A stretch of DNA of 64,000 nt, from assembly GCA_030248215.1 (NCBI GenBank), contig JASANG010001002.1, forward strand, positions 1 to 64,000. Reading direction: 5' to 3'. How positions within the stretch are numbered: the first letter of the stretch is position 1; each line of letters begins with the position of its first letter. Made by a program: the position numbers and the translations under genes. This document shows, piece by piece, positions 11,620 to 24,097 of this stretch. Origin of the DNA: Enoplolaimus lenunculus. Taxonomy: Eukaryota; Nematoda; Enoplea; Enoplida; Thoracostomopsidae. Below the pieces are notes generated by a model. The model worked only from the letters and a program-made list of their open reading frames with translations, made no database searches and was not told where the DNA came from.

Positions 11620-12036
11620 TTAATACTAAGTAAAAAATTACAAATTAGTCCAGTCCTGTCCATACAAAAATTTCAAGGAAATTACTAATCCAGTACGAAC
11701 GTAAGCCAATTTTGTGAGCGCGACAAACCCGTAATGAGTATCAGAAAATCAAAAGACAAGATATAACAATAATTGCAACAAAGTCAAACTACAGAAATAA
11801 CATCGGTTTTGGTTTCTACAGAAAAGAATGTGCGTCAGATTTAAATTACACCCGCGAGTTTTCCCATTCGTCAATCAACAAGTCAGAATACTGAGCAATA
11901 CGATATCTAATCAAAAATATAAAACAAAACTCTACACAAACCATAAAACTTTTTGCTGCCCCAAACAACGTTTAGCTGCCATCCAGCTCTGTTATTTCTG
12001 TCGCTCACTATAGACTTATGCATAGATTTATGCAAT

Positions 12037-12428
12037 CAGGGTGCAACCGGAATTCCGGTTCCGGTTCCGGCATTTTTTCACCTTCCGGTTCCGGTTCCGG
12101 TAAATTTTTACCGGATTTAAAAATTCCGGTATTATAATTTGGCCGTTTTCTTAACTTTGCTAATTTTTAAGAATCTCTTTTGAAAGCCACTTGTACTCCG
12201 AATATAAGCCATTGATGGTGGATTTCACTTCAGTCGATGATGAAAATCTAAAATACAACAAATAAAATAAATACCTATGTTCGACTAAGGTTATTTCACA
12301 AATAATAGAGCAAAAAATAAGATTAAAATGAAATTTTTGGTGAAATGCATTTTTTCATTTTCCGGTTCCGGTTCCGGTAAAATTTTCAAATTCCGGTTCC
12401 GGTAAATGGTAATTCCGGTTGCACCCTG
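12037..12428 (+). mobile_element. hAT-like MITE, CAGGGTGCAACCGG family, copy 1
   Basis: The element starts CAGGGTGCAACCGG and ends CCGGTTGCACCCTG. Its subterminal regions are almost wholly iterated CCGGTTCC. The ~200-bp centre is not repetitive and is nearly identical, in reverse orientation, to the neighbour at 12458-12828 and to 36949-37333. It has no coding capacity. Confidence 0.75.
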
Positions 12429-12457
12429 ATATATATATATAATATATATATTGCATA

Positions 12458-12938
<481 letters not shown>

Positions 12939-13678
12939 AAACAACAGCAGTGATTAAAATACACAAAATACATACATTTACATTGACTCAATGACTGATA
13001 CTGCGCTGCGGTGATAATGCTTCGTTGTTCCAATAGAAATAATCCATAGTACAAATTATGTTGTGATGTATATCTTCAGCAGATGAAAAACCAATACGTA
13101 TAATAATAAAGCTCTTTCACCGTCACTGAAAAATACACAAACAAAAAATTAACAACATAGAAACAAATCCTGCGATGAGTACCAGGGTAAATTCCAACAA
13201 CAAAAGTTCAATAATTCATGTTCCTGTTCAAGCTATGTCGAACACAGGCATCGGAATTTTTACGGTTTTGTGACAAAATGGTTTAAACGTTTGCAACTTG
13301 TTCAAGTCAAGTTTATTCATAAATTGTCAGGTTAATAATCTGATGTGTGATTTTGTAATCACAATAAATATCAAATAGCAAAGAAACGCGTACAATAAAC
13401 AACGTTACGGCAAAACATGCCATTCACGTTTCCGTTGCAGCAAAATTTAGTTCATGTGGGTACGCTGTATGTGTCCGGTACTTAATTACTCCCTAACAGG
13501 CATTCAATCTTTCAATTCACTACTATCGCATTTCTATCATAGAGTTTTTATATTTAGACGTTTTTGTGCATCCCACGAAAACGCAAATTCAAAATCTGAA
13601 ACTTACTTTGTATTGGAAAGATTATTTCCAAGACTATCATGCATCGTTTGGAGTGTGTTTGAAAAACTGAATCGGTAT

Positions 13679-13679
<1 letters not shown>

Positions 13680-13741
<62 letters not shown>

Positions 13742-13742
13742 T
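13680..13742. repeat. (AAT)n microsatellite
   Basis: About 20 AAT units lie 11 bp beyond the stop codon of the minus-strand gene ending at 13753, so they would fall in its 3' untranslated region. Confidence 0.9.
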
Positions 13743-13752
13743 GGTTTGCTGT

Positions 13753-16700
13753 TTAATATCGGCGGTGTTGATTAATATTGGCATCCGTTTTGAGCACCAT
13801 TGCAATTGATCGACCGAGAACATTGTCCGGAATCACCTGCAAAAATTACCTCATTTGACAGACCACTCTAAAGCGATAGCTTGAATCTTGAATCATAACA
13901 TGGCTCAATATTTTCATATGCGTATAGCACCTGTAATAAGTTAGCGATACGTTTTCTAACCCACGATATGCAGTTATGCATCTGAAAAGCCTTCAATGTG
14001 ACGTATTTCATGCTCACCATTCGCTAGTGAATTAGATACATGAATAATGGTCACCGACTGGTCATGCGTGCAGCACGCATTTCACAATACGTGCCACAGG
14101 CTTAACGGCAGCGGGACCACATTAATTTACTACATACCACAACCGGAGCCCGATATCCGTCTCCCATCGCACACGTTTAAGAACTACATATACGGGCGCC
14201 GTGTCTGTAAGAATTTTCACAACTACGAGAGAAATGTATTAGCTACCTAGCTAATAATATTATCTTCACACAACAAAGTATTTTTCAACTAGGGATGAGC
14301 CGATACCAAAATTTTTTCAATGCAGAACTGATGGCCAACCGATACTGATGTTGATGCTGATGCCGATTCCAACTTTAGTACACCTTGCTTAATAAACAGG
14401 TAAGATACTACATTACATCATTAACCATCATAAACGATTATAATTTTATAAGAACGGTTCATTTCAACTAATTTTTTTAAACACAAACTCAAGTGAGATA
14501 AACAGTTTTCCTGACCAGACACACTGATATGCGCTTGAATTGAAATTGAACAAATTCGAACTCACTGTTATGTGCAAAATGTATCGGCAAAGAATCGGCA
14601 ACTTTTTGCAGTACCGATGCCGATGCTGATACTGACGAAAGGTGCCAATTATTACCCATTCTGATGCCAATTAATCGGCACATCGCTATTAATTTTCATC
14701 AGTGAATTTTGTGAGTAACTATATTAAAACAATGTGTAACCGGATGGTGAAATAAACATCCAGTAAATTCATCTGAAACTACAAAACTACAGAACGAGAG
14801 AGGTCGAGACAAAAAAATCGCCAAAATTTTCGAATAATGTTCCATCCTATAAAAATCGTTGAGGAAGGTACGCTATATGAATACTACTATTGAATATCGG
14901 TACGTAAATGCATACAAAACTTGCACCGCGATTTATTGACTGCACAGACTTCTGACGTATGGTACCTACCTCCCACCCAAATCAATGGGAACACTCATCA
15001 TAAATCACACTTTTGCCCGTGCTTGCCTCAACAAAACCAACTGCCAACAAAGCAACATAACAACAAAATCGTAACTCACATTTTGTTGGGCACGCAAGGC
15101 TATGATCCTTCGTTCTTCCTCAACGCATAACGCGAGTGCAATCCGGCGCGCAACCATCTCGATGACGGCTTCCTCGCGTGGAGACAACAATTTCGTAGTG
15201 ACGCCGTCGTCACGTTTCCGCGTAATTAGACCACCACGACAAGCTGTTGTAATACCCGACTTCTGAGCAATCGCTGCGACCAATTTGTCGTTTCCATCTC
15301 GACCTACATAAAAATAGATACGTAGCTGGCTGCATGGGGGAAGCCAGGCTCACACTCAAGTCACAAGACTAATATTACATAACTTACTAGTAGCCATAGT
15401 TGCACCCGTGTGCAACTTTACTAAAACTAAAGGGCTGTGGTTCACACGTTTTCATAAAGTGTATACTATATCGTCAAACGAGACATTCGTTAACCCACGC
15501 TTTAAGCTTACAGAATTTGACTACAAATAAATTTATACGGACTTATTGACTATATATAGCATATAATACTAAATTAGCTTGACTAAATCTTTTTTGACAA
15601 AATATAATGCATTTAAATATCCGGCACCGTCCGGTATTTTTTACGACCCGGTTGAAAATTTGATCTCCATCCAATACCTTTACCTGTTGGGTGACACTTG
15701 ACATATATACCTGTATCTTTCAAACCGCTTATAGCTTTATCATAGCTGACGGCACGTTCTTGTTTTTTGGCAAGCGGATTTGCAACCAAACCAATTGGAC
15801 GTCTATCCCCACCACCATCACCGTCTTCCTTTCCATCGTCGGTCTGCTGTGCCAACACTTCGCTTTCATACTCACAAATCAAACGTGTCATTTCGGGCGT
15901 ATTATTGTTGAACAGCCGATACAAATCACAGTCGCTAAACAATGCTGTCGACGTAGGCAACGACTGGCCAATATTGATAATATCGCCTTAAAACGTAATC
16001 AGAAATAAGGTTCCGCATTCTCAAATGTGTGTACCACCTACCGCCTGTTCCGTTACAAGTCTTGTAACTTTCGAACAAGTGATATTTTAAAATTCGAAAT
16101 TCACAACAATTTCGGATTTGACGTTTCCTTCCACTGCGCCAATCTTGAGATCTGCATATGCAATAGTTGGTATGTTTGAAAACCTATCGCTAACTAATGA
16201 TGCGTGCTATACGTAACTGAGAATACTGACAAAGCTTTGATCAAACGCATTGCAAAGAAAAAGCTTTTACTTAGATTCTATGTAAAAAACAAATACGTAA
16301 TGTTAATAACATCTAACTGTTCAGCCGTATTTTGTTGCATAATCGTTACCCCTAAATCTCCTCGCGAAGTATGTCAAATGATCTTTAGTTTAAACATCTA
16401 CCAAGATCATTTTACCATATTAGCGAATATATAGCAAGAAACTAAACACATTCAGCTCAGTAAATAACGACTCTACAACGGTTGTAATTTTAACTAGTCT
16501 GCGCCAGCTTTCCGCAATGCGCCAAAGCATAAAAATTCCCCTGCAATTTTTCCATTCATAGAACACTCACATGTTTTCCTAAGAAATTATTGTACACAAA
16601 GTAATGCTGGAAAGTTGCCCAAAATACGTATGTGGGGCGTTCCAGCTTTAATATATAGATTTACTTCGCCTTACTTACCAGTCAATGTATTATTTTTACT

Positions 16701-18076
16701 AATTGTCGGTGTCGCGCTGCCGCCACTGTCGCTGCTACGACTTCCTGCTTCTAATGTGTGTTTCGAGATTACATTTGTGATTACGCTTGATGCGCCGCTA
16801 TGATTTGCTGAATACCCGGCGGTAACATTTTTTGTGTTGTTGCTAAAACCATTGCTCTCGCTGCCACCCCCAGTATGGTCACTTTCGACACTACTGCTAA
16901 CGCTATCATTGCTGCTGGTGCTGTTGCTGGTAATTTTGGTTTTTGCATGTTGAATGCACGAATCAATTGATTTGGCCTACAATTATTATTTATCAATATT
17001 ACGACATATACTTACTTACAGTATGGTTACGGACTGCCATTACATACCGGGTTGTCATCAGGATTTTGGAAACGGAGTATAAAATTTCACACAGGATTTC
17101 CTGCGTCACACACTGTGAAAAATTTCCTAACCCTGCACTCGCTTACCACTTCATCGCATACGTTTGGCATCGATGGCACTGACAACGAAACACCACCACT
17201 GGCACCCGTAAAGGCCTTCGCGTTGTACGACGCGGCACCACCACTCAACTTGGCTGCACTTAAAGCAGGCGCGCCGATCCCAGTGACAGCCTGTCCGTTA
17301 TTAGTGACATCGCCAAACCCGGAATCGATTGAGCGAAAGCTCCACGACTGAGACGACGACTGTGACGACGTCGACAGCATTCGCTGATTATTAACAAGGA
17401 TTGCCGTTGTGGTCGCGATATCATCGTTGCCTTTGCCATAGCCGCCGGTACTACCGAGTGCCGATATAAAGTACTTCCGGCCAGGAGCGGCGCTAATCGA
17501 AACCGACGACCAATCAGACGACGTCGACCATCGACCACCGCTGACACCATCAATCGCATCGGCACCACTGTTCGCAGCTCTAAGCATCGATGATGCCGGC
17601 GGAACAGTTGTCATCACTGACGCTGGCGCAGCAAACGGTTTGTTGCGTTCGCCAAACGATGAACACAACAAATTAAGCCCGCTTAAAACGCTGTCGCCGT
17701 TGCTGTCTCCAGACGACGGCGGCGGTAACGGCGGAGGCACAGCCAGTGAAACAAACATCTCGGCAGAGTTGTTGTTGTTGTTGTTGCGCCATGGCACTGC
17801 AGACATCGATCCTGAAGTGTTACGCCGCAACGACTCAAAATTCGACAAGTGCTGTTGAGCCGCCACCGTGTGGTTCCGGCTACTAAGATCATTGTACGCC
17901 GTTTCGTCAAAACGACTAAAGCAGGTTTGATTGAGCATCGGTGGTGTTGTACAATTCATTGCGTTGTTGCTGAAATTATTGTTGTGGTAGTTGTTGCCAG
18001 TGTTGCAACTGTACAACTGATTAAACGGCTGATGACCTGTGCTTGTCCATTCCGGAAAATAAAGGTCTTCAACCAT
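13753..18076 (-). CDS. Unrecognised ~603-residue protein (5 exons)
   Basis: The exons in order of translation are 18076-17147, 16976-16679, 15986-15711, 15303-15080 and 13836-13753, with phases 0, 1, 1 and 0 all matching. The start is the ATG of MVEDLYFPEWTS; the stop TAA follows NQHRRY. Residues 1-310 are Ser/Asn/Gly-rich and look disordered (NNNNNN run, PPPLPPP run). Exon 2 continues Ser/Asn-rich after AKSIDSCIQHAKTKI. Exons 3-5 look more folded: FSDCDLYRLFNNN, an acidic DDGKEDGDGGG stretch, SPREEAVIEMVARRIALAL and VLGRSIAMVLKTD. The last exon is short (27 residues) but has a good TTTTTGCAG acceptor in the right phase. I do not recognise the family. The first four exons are well supported; the last is probable. 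Confidence 0.65.
14290..14687. mobile_element. hAT-like MITE, TAGGGATGTGCCGAT family (old copy)
   Basis: The left end TAGGGATGAGCCGATACC and right end CCAATTAATCGGCACATCGC are inverted. Inner arms are iterated GATGCTGATGCCGAT. It resembles the better-preserved 25029-25435 element, including its AAGTTGGAATCGG-type segment (here CGATTCCAACTTT). It lies in the last intron of the minus-strand gene. The target duplication is no longer evident. Confidence 0.55.
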
Positions 18077-19078
18077 AATAATCGACAGTCGCGACACAAA
18101 ATATCAAATCAATCAGCAACGAGCGAGAGGCTTTAGAGTTCGAAATTGACAGCGTAGAAATAAATTCGACCAACAACTACTGCCGCAACGTTCTTGGATA
18201 GTGGTAGACGGAAACGAATTTTAAAACGGAATGGCGTCGAAGATGCGTAGTGAAAAAATATTACATAAATATGCGCTATTTTGTGGATCGAGTAGGTAGT
18301 TGGCTAAGATAAGTATAAAACAAACTACACGGCATGCAATTCCACTGCAAAGCTGCGTCTAGATTAATTAGTACATATACCTGATATGAAAGATATGAAT
18401 GCGTGCACCTAAAACAATGAAAAAACTGTTACTGCGACACCGCTCAATACTAAAAATTTCAGTTTATAAGTTCGACCACAGAACAAAGCGCGACCTTGAG
18501 CCAGGGTTCCAACGGAATCTACAATTCAAAGTAAACAGGAATTTCTCATTTCACCGGAACAGCAATAGCAAATAAGCTGCATAAGCGACGAAAAACTGTT
18601 TATCAGCAATAATTGAGTATAAAATGCGCTGCTCTTCGACTCTTATGCGTGTTCGTAAGCTAATGTCAAACACCGGAAACAATGCAAGGAATACATCGAA
18701 ACTTAATAACGAAAGCGTTCCAAGATTGCACTAAGGTGGAGACAATTTTTATCATATACCCCAGCTACTTTTGGCACTGCCCCGTCCAAATTTGTAAATG
18801 GAATCAAAAAACCATAACCACAAAAAGTATTACGAAAGAACCAGATTTCATTTTCTTTTCGTACAATAAGATCGGCAAACGAAATATAACCAAGTTCTAC
18901 AATTTGGAAACATTCATTTTTTCGACATTAAGAGATGCTCATTGAAAGTTGCTTATAAATATTATTTCAAAAAGTATATACTAGTTGCTCAATTAACAGG
19001 AAATATATCAACAACAGAAGGCAAATCGCAAAAATAAATTTTACTATTAACAGATTAACTAAAAAAGCACTATGCAGC

Positions 19079-19376
19079 AGGGTACAACCGAGGTCTGCCT
19101 CCGGCTCCGATAGAATTTTTGCCGGAGGTTCTCGTAATTTCGGCAGTAAAATTTTGCATAAATTTCCTAAATTTATCTGTTTAGCGCGTTTCGATTGACT
19201 TTTGTCACAATTTTCATGAAAGAATTGCCGAAATTGGGCAGAAAATTTAGCGTGAAGCCTAACAACTTAACAACATTTTGCGAATATTGGCTAAAATTAA
19301 CTAACCATCATTTTTAATACTTAATTTCGCCTCACCTCCGGCTCCGGCATTTTTCACCTCCGGTTGCACCCTGCTA
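19079..19376. repeat. CAGGGTxCAACC-ended repeat, CTCCGG-iterated
   Basis: The left end CAGGGTACAACCGAGG is followed by TCTGCCTCCGGCTCCG, and the right end is CACCTCCGGTTGCACCCTG. The iterated hexamer is CTCCGG instead of GGTTCC. A related copy around 3008-3860 has been split by the Ulp1-bearing element, and another fragment lies at 5539-5620. This copy lies in the intergenic stretch 18077-20543, where no gene is seen. Confidence 0.55.
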
Positions 19377-19689
19377 TGCAGTCAACCGCAGTTGAATTAA
19401 CAAACTCATTTTACTACCCACAACAGCACGTAATAGTTAAAACCGTAAAAATTCCAACAGACGTTTCCTTATTGACGCTTTTTTGGTAAATTTGTCTTAT
19501 TCCGACACCATACAGATCTCGTTTCTGGTTTCTTCCAATACTTGGGTAATTTGCTGAAAGTTTTCCGACTTTCGAGTACGTATGATCAGATCCGTTAGGC
19601 AGTCAGCAGTATAATGGCTCGAAAGCACAACGTGAAACAACGACCTCAGTACTTTAAAATCAGTAGTCATTCGATGAACACCCCAACTG

Positions 19690-19861
19690 TGGCCCATGTA
19701 TAGAACGTGGCCGGAACAGTAGTATAAGCATATTCCTACGCCTAAGCCTAAGAGTAAGGATGAACCTATTCCTAAGCCTAAACAAATGTTTGTCTAAAGC
19801 TTAAACTGACTGTATTACAGCCACGCAGCAAAACGTCCCGGCAATGTTCTATACATGGTCC
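19690..19861. repeat. MITE with GGCCCATGTATAGAAC ends
   Basis: The left end GGCCCATGTATAGAACGTGG and right end TGTTCTATACATGGTCC are inverted. The centre consists of iterated CCTAAGCCTAAG. CAACTGT flanks both sides and may be the target duplication. Related copies are at 25750-25947, 53540-53770 and 54058-54496. Confidence 0.55.
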
Positions 19862-20543
19862 TCAACTGTTATCAATAATTACGGGTTGGTATTAGATAAA
19901 TAGAGATGCCCCGGGACCTAAGGCCTTGTGGTCAACGCTTCAGTGATTGTCAGGGCTGCAGTTTTAATGCAACTGTGCCTTACTCGAATGGTCTTGAAGG
20001 TTTTCAAGAAGAATCTGGCGTTGCGGTCACGAAAAAACTTTATAAAGCAATTTTGACAAAACAAAATACAGTCTTACAAAAACATTCATTGGTTTGGCTT
20101 TGTACCGCTGTTGGCCCCAGAGCCAATGTCTCAGTCCAGCCCCGACTACGATAGCGGCTCCAGAATCGACGGTAGTATTGAATGACTTAATTAAATCCAA
20201 TAAGATACTAAGATTAACCAAATTTCGCAAGAGTTTGTTCTAGACAAGATTACATTTCAGGATATTTCAATGTTATAATAGTTCGCTAGCCGTACGCAAG
20301 ATATTAAGTTTCAACAATTGCACAACACGACACCCCGTTATTTAAATAATTGTACCTTCTTTTGTTCATTTTAATTTCACAGCGCAGTTTACAATGAAGG
20401 CACATTAACCGTTTTGTACCACGCAGCGCTCACCACTTGCTTTGAGCAATATCACCATCCTTTAATTTTGCAATTTACAATACTATTTTCTCCGCGTTTC
20501 GTCCAACGCTGCTTGCTCCCTTGTTTTGCCATACTGACTTTCT

Positions 20544-22856
20544 TCATCTGAAACCGTCACCGGTTTCTTCAGCTGACTCGTCATAACCCAGCGCAAGCCG
20601 TGTTTCAGCCATCCATTTTTCAGCCGCAGTAGTGCTGATCACGCCTATAAATCCAACGCGGACGTCAAACAACATCACTTGTTCGCGTCGTTCTTCGAGC
20701 CAAAACCGCCATGCTTCGCCACGTGGAATTGAACCGAACTCAGCGAGTAGCTTTTGTTTTCTCGCGTTGCGGTCTTTACGCATCTGTACCAATCTACGAA
20801 TGACACGGCGATAATCAGCCTGCGCCTACAATAATAATAATAATCAGTTATTTATTTTTAAAGTGTTTCAAACCAAGACCAAAGGCAAAAACAAGTTCCG
20901 GTTTTTCTGTTTAACGTTCACAATAAACAGATGCCAGGGTGTAACCGGAATTACAATTTACCGGGACGGCAATTTGAAAAATGCACACCGCCGAAAAATT
21001 CATTTTAATTTTTTTCTGTATTATTGGTGAAATAACCTTAGTTGAAGATTGACTTGATCAGGTGTATATTAGATTTTTTTCATTCACTGAACTGAGAATC
21101 GAATGGTAATGCACCTCTATCTCTTCATTGTTCAGACACAAAAATGTTTACACAGCTCCAATGATAGGCTGTCTCGGTTACAAACCGAGACCTGATTGCT
21201 GAGACCAGCCATAAAAAGTTTCGAACTCGGTAGTTTTTGGTCATCGTCGGAAAAAATAAGATTTTCAAAATAAATAATTTTTTTACTACTTTGTTTTCGT
21301 ACTTTTTGTGTTTTTCAGTGTTTTGTATTTTTTCAGAATATCTGCTCATATTATTGTGTAACTATATTTATTTATCAGGTATCACTTATTGGAACAATAC
21401 AGAGCCATACGTTTGCTGAATCCTCGACATCTGGTCTCGGTTCCAAACCACCGAGACTCAAAATACCGAGACCGAGATCTGCAATATATATCGAGATTTG
21501 CCACGACCGATACTCACATCCTAGTAAACAGAATTTTTTCCTCAATATATGATACCTGTTTAAACTCCTACCACGCAACAAGACAACTCGAAACGGAAAC
21601 GCACATGACTCAATTTATCGGGATAATCAATGAGTTTGCCGTCGCTATCGTATACCGGCTCTCGAAACTGTAGTTCCGGAAAAACAGGCCGCCCAGATAA
21701 GGGATACCGTAAACCTTCTCCAGTTTTAGCTCGTTTATGTAGCATTTTCCTTTCTTCTCGAGCACGTTCCTGCAAACAAAAAACTCTGTTAGTTAGATTC
21801 CCAGCATGTGCAACGGCGAAATCTATTGCGTAATCATAGCGACTAAAGACGTCTGCCATATTAGGTTTGTCAGCAATAAATATCCGGCAGGCGTATTAAA
21901 ATACCGGAGTCGGCGGATGCCGATTTTTTTTTAAGTAATCGGATATTCGGTCGTACCCACGCATATGCTTACCGCCCATTCTTCGTTCGACAACGGCGAC
22001 ACCATCCATCGATACAGGCCCAATGGTATCGGATGCAAAAAACAAACTGTCGTCACAACGCAAACAATTACGAACATTCGACTTGGGTTACGATAAAAAT
22101 AGCGATCAATAAATTTAGTCGGATCCAGTCGACGGTACCATGGCAGCTTGTAATATCGAGGCCGGTTATAAATACGGTACGGTTTATCGAATACAGCAAG
22201 TCGGGCGGCTGTAGTAACTAACAATCGCTGTGGCAAATGTTGTTTTGATTGACCTCCTTGTGACAGAAGCAATCGCCACTGAAACAAGTGACGTTGGACT
22301 CGTTGCCGCTGTGTTGTTGTTGTTGCTGCTGCTGCAGCTGTTCCTGCAGCTGTTCCAAAAGTGGCAATGCGCAACTCACAGTTACGACATAGTGACAAAC
22401 TTGCGCGCAACACAACGGGATGTTTAAGGCTGAAAATACAAAACCATCAATGACAACAATTACACAGGATTCAAAAACAGCATAATATATATAGCTACAC
22501 CGAAACCAGATAGAGCAACAATGCCATGCGTTTCAAAGTGGCAAAGTGCCTCAAGACTGTCGGACGCCAGTGAATAAAAGCTTAACTGAGAACACGTTTC
22601 GATCGTATTTAAAGAGAATCTACCAATTCATCGACCGCCAGCTTCTCGCCTATATCCCATTATCCAATGACTCGTTAACGACTTAAGTCAAAGGATGGAT
22701 GTCAACACCCAAACGTGTACGGCAATTTGTTGGTTGAATTTCGAAGAGTCGTTGGAAAGTGAAATATGATTCCGCATTCAGATACTAAAAAGAAACATTA
22801 CCACCATTTGCATTTATATAAACTAATAATAACACATACCTTTTAAAGATTGTCAT
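20544..22856 (-). CDS. Unrecognised ~306-residue single-pass membrane protein, possibly mitochondrial (4 exons)
   Basis: The exons are 22856-22840 (only 17 nt, MTIFK plus two bases), 22429-21973, 21769-21605 and 20825-20544. All phases match (2, 0, 0), with donors GTATGT, GTAAGC and GTGCGT and acceptors TTTTCAG, TTTGCAG and TTGTAG. The N-terminal ~90 residues are rich in Arg, Ala, Thr and Gln and poor in acids, as in mitochondrial targeting sequences. Then come aromatic/basic YYKLPWYRRLDPTKF, one hydrophobic segment (MFVIVCVVTTVCFLHPIPL, about residue 120) and a charged helical C-terminal half (ERAREERKMLHKRAK; EAWRFWLEERREQVMLFD). This layout suggests an organellar inner-membrane protein, which is inference. 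I do not recognise a family. Confidence 0.7.
20935..21110. repeat. Truncated CAGGGTGyAACCGG-family MITE
   Basis: The left end CAGGGTGTAACCGGAATTAC and the interior TTCATTTTAATTTTTTTCTG...GTGAAATAACCTTAG match the 12458 and 36949 copies. The right end is missing. It lies in the last intron of the minus-strand gene 20544-22856. Confidence 0.55.
21155..21482. repeat. MITE with iterated GAGACC ends
   Basis: The left arm CAAACCGAGACCTGA...GAGACC and right arm GGTCTCGGTTCC...ACCGAGACCGAGATC surround an AT-rich interior with TTTTTCAGTGTTTTGTATTTTTTCAGAATATCTGCTCAT. The same family recurs at 38808-39065 and 39950-40030 (interior) and in part at 42310-42390. Exact ends are uncertain. Confidence 0.5.
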
Positions 22857-22916
22857 TTGTCAGCAATTGACTCGCGAATGAAGACAGCAAACACATGGTA
22901 ATGCCCAACTGGCTAC

Positions 22917-24097
22917 TGTAGGTGGCTCTGCCACTCTTAAACCTATTTCAAACTAAAAACTAAAACATAAATATATAACCCTAAATCAAAGCCACACCTT
23001 AAGGGAGTCCCTGGCTCCACCTAGTCTCTCTTAGAACTTAAGTTACGCTTAGGCGTGGCTACAATGCGTAGAAATTGTAGAATCGATGCTATGGCGGCTG
23101 TGTCCGCAATGTAAACTTACCTGGGCCCTGCGTGGCCATTGAATAATGTTGCAATTATTGTTGGCCTATGCTGCGGATAACGACATAGCTAGGCTATGTA
23201 AGCACCAATATGGTACTTTTTAATGTGTGTGTCTAAATGTGCTAATATTGTTGTTGTTGTTGTTGTTGTTGCGGAAAGTGTACCGGGTGTGTGGCTCTGG
23301 ACCTCAACCGCATAGCGGACACCCAATTGTGGGTGTCGGCAATATTCAAATGAGGTCGAGATGCGTATGGGTAGCCGGGACCGGATTCAGTATCACATTC
23401 ATAGCTGATAGGAATTGACGGAATTTTTCGTTGTCACAGTATTGTTATATCTTGCAGTTTTCGTGTTAAATTCGGTGGAACTCGTGTCATAGCGGAGCAT
23501 CGGGGTAAGTAAGGATTTAGTTGAATTCGATTAAGGTTGTCACTGTGGCTTAAGTATGTGAAGGAAACTCGGGCGTTACGGATAGAATTGAATTGCGCAG
23601 GGCGCAGGTTTACACAGTATTGGATACTGGTGTCATGTGTTAACGGAAACTTGGGAATATCAGGAGAACCTGGGAAATCGTAGTCTAATAAATCTAACGG
23701 GGTTAGATTTATTATTCTACAATGGATTGGGCCAAATCTAACGGGGTCAGATTGGTCGGTAAAATTTGGTGTATCTCTAACGGGGTTAGAGTGCACGGTT
23801 TAACAGGGTGCAATTCTAACGGGGTTAGGATTGCACGGAGTCTGGAAAGTAGTAAAGTATTCGTATCGGTCAAGCCAGTGGCTGGATTAAAACAGATTCA
23901 GGCGTCGGCTTTAAGGATTCCGGCTCAGGTTGCCAGTTAAATTACATAACCTGTAATTTGCTGGTATTTAATATTTGGTGTTATAAAGGATTTGGGAGGG
24001 TTAATAAACAATTACCGGCCGCGTTTACTAAATCAGAGCGATAAGCATAGATCTAGGAAAGAACTGCATAAAAGATACAGGATACAGGGCTGAGCTA
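22917..24097 (-). mobile_element. LTR-like element, interrupted or longer relative of the 54090 solo LTR
   Basis: 22917-23090 is the reverse complement of the 3' part of the LTR at 54090-54357, beginning at the same terminus TGTAGGTGGCTCTGCC. 24036-24097 is the reverse complement of most of its 5' part (ACTGCATAAA...GATACAGGGCTGAGCT). Between them lie about 940 bp without a counterpart at 54 kb, including a (GTT)n run at 23246-23270 and the hairpin row at 23680-23837. This may be a collapsed retrotransposon or an LTR with an insertion. No gag or pol motif is visible. Confidence 0.5.
23680..23837. other. Row of four covarying hairpins with GGG loops
   Basis: Four stem-loops follow each other with centres at about 23700, 23744, 23783 and 23822. 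Each has the core CTAAC-GGG-GTTAG (one A-C mismatch in the second). Stems: 687-698 with 702-713 (12 bp, perfect); 735-742 with 746-753 (8 bp, one mismatch); 775-781 with 785-791 (7 bp, perfect); 808-820 with 824-836 (13 bp, one G-T). The outer arm bases differ between hairpins yet remain paired within each, so pairing is conserved beyond sequence. Hairpins 2-4 have a 39-bp period and one plus frame reads SNGV in each. The function is unknown. Confidence 0.8.

Noticed and set aside
13454-13823. Polyisoleucine and polyleucine frames
   Set aside because: They arise from the (AAT)n tract; only the short 13753-13836 segment upstream of it fits a splice phase.
23434-23796. 120-codon minus frame over the hairpin region
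   Set aside because: There is no recognisable domain, and the frame overlaps the structured repeats that better explain the sequence.
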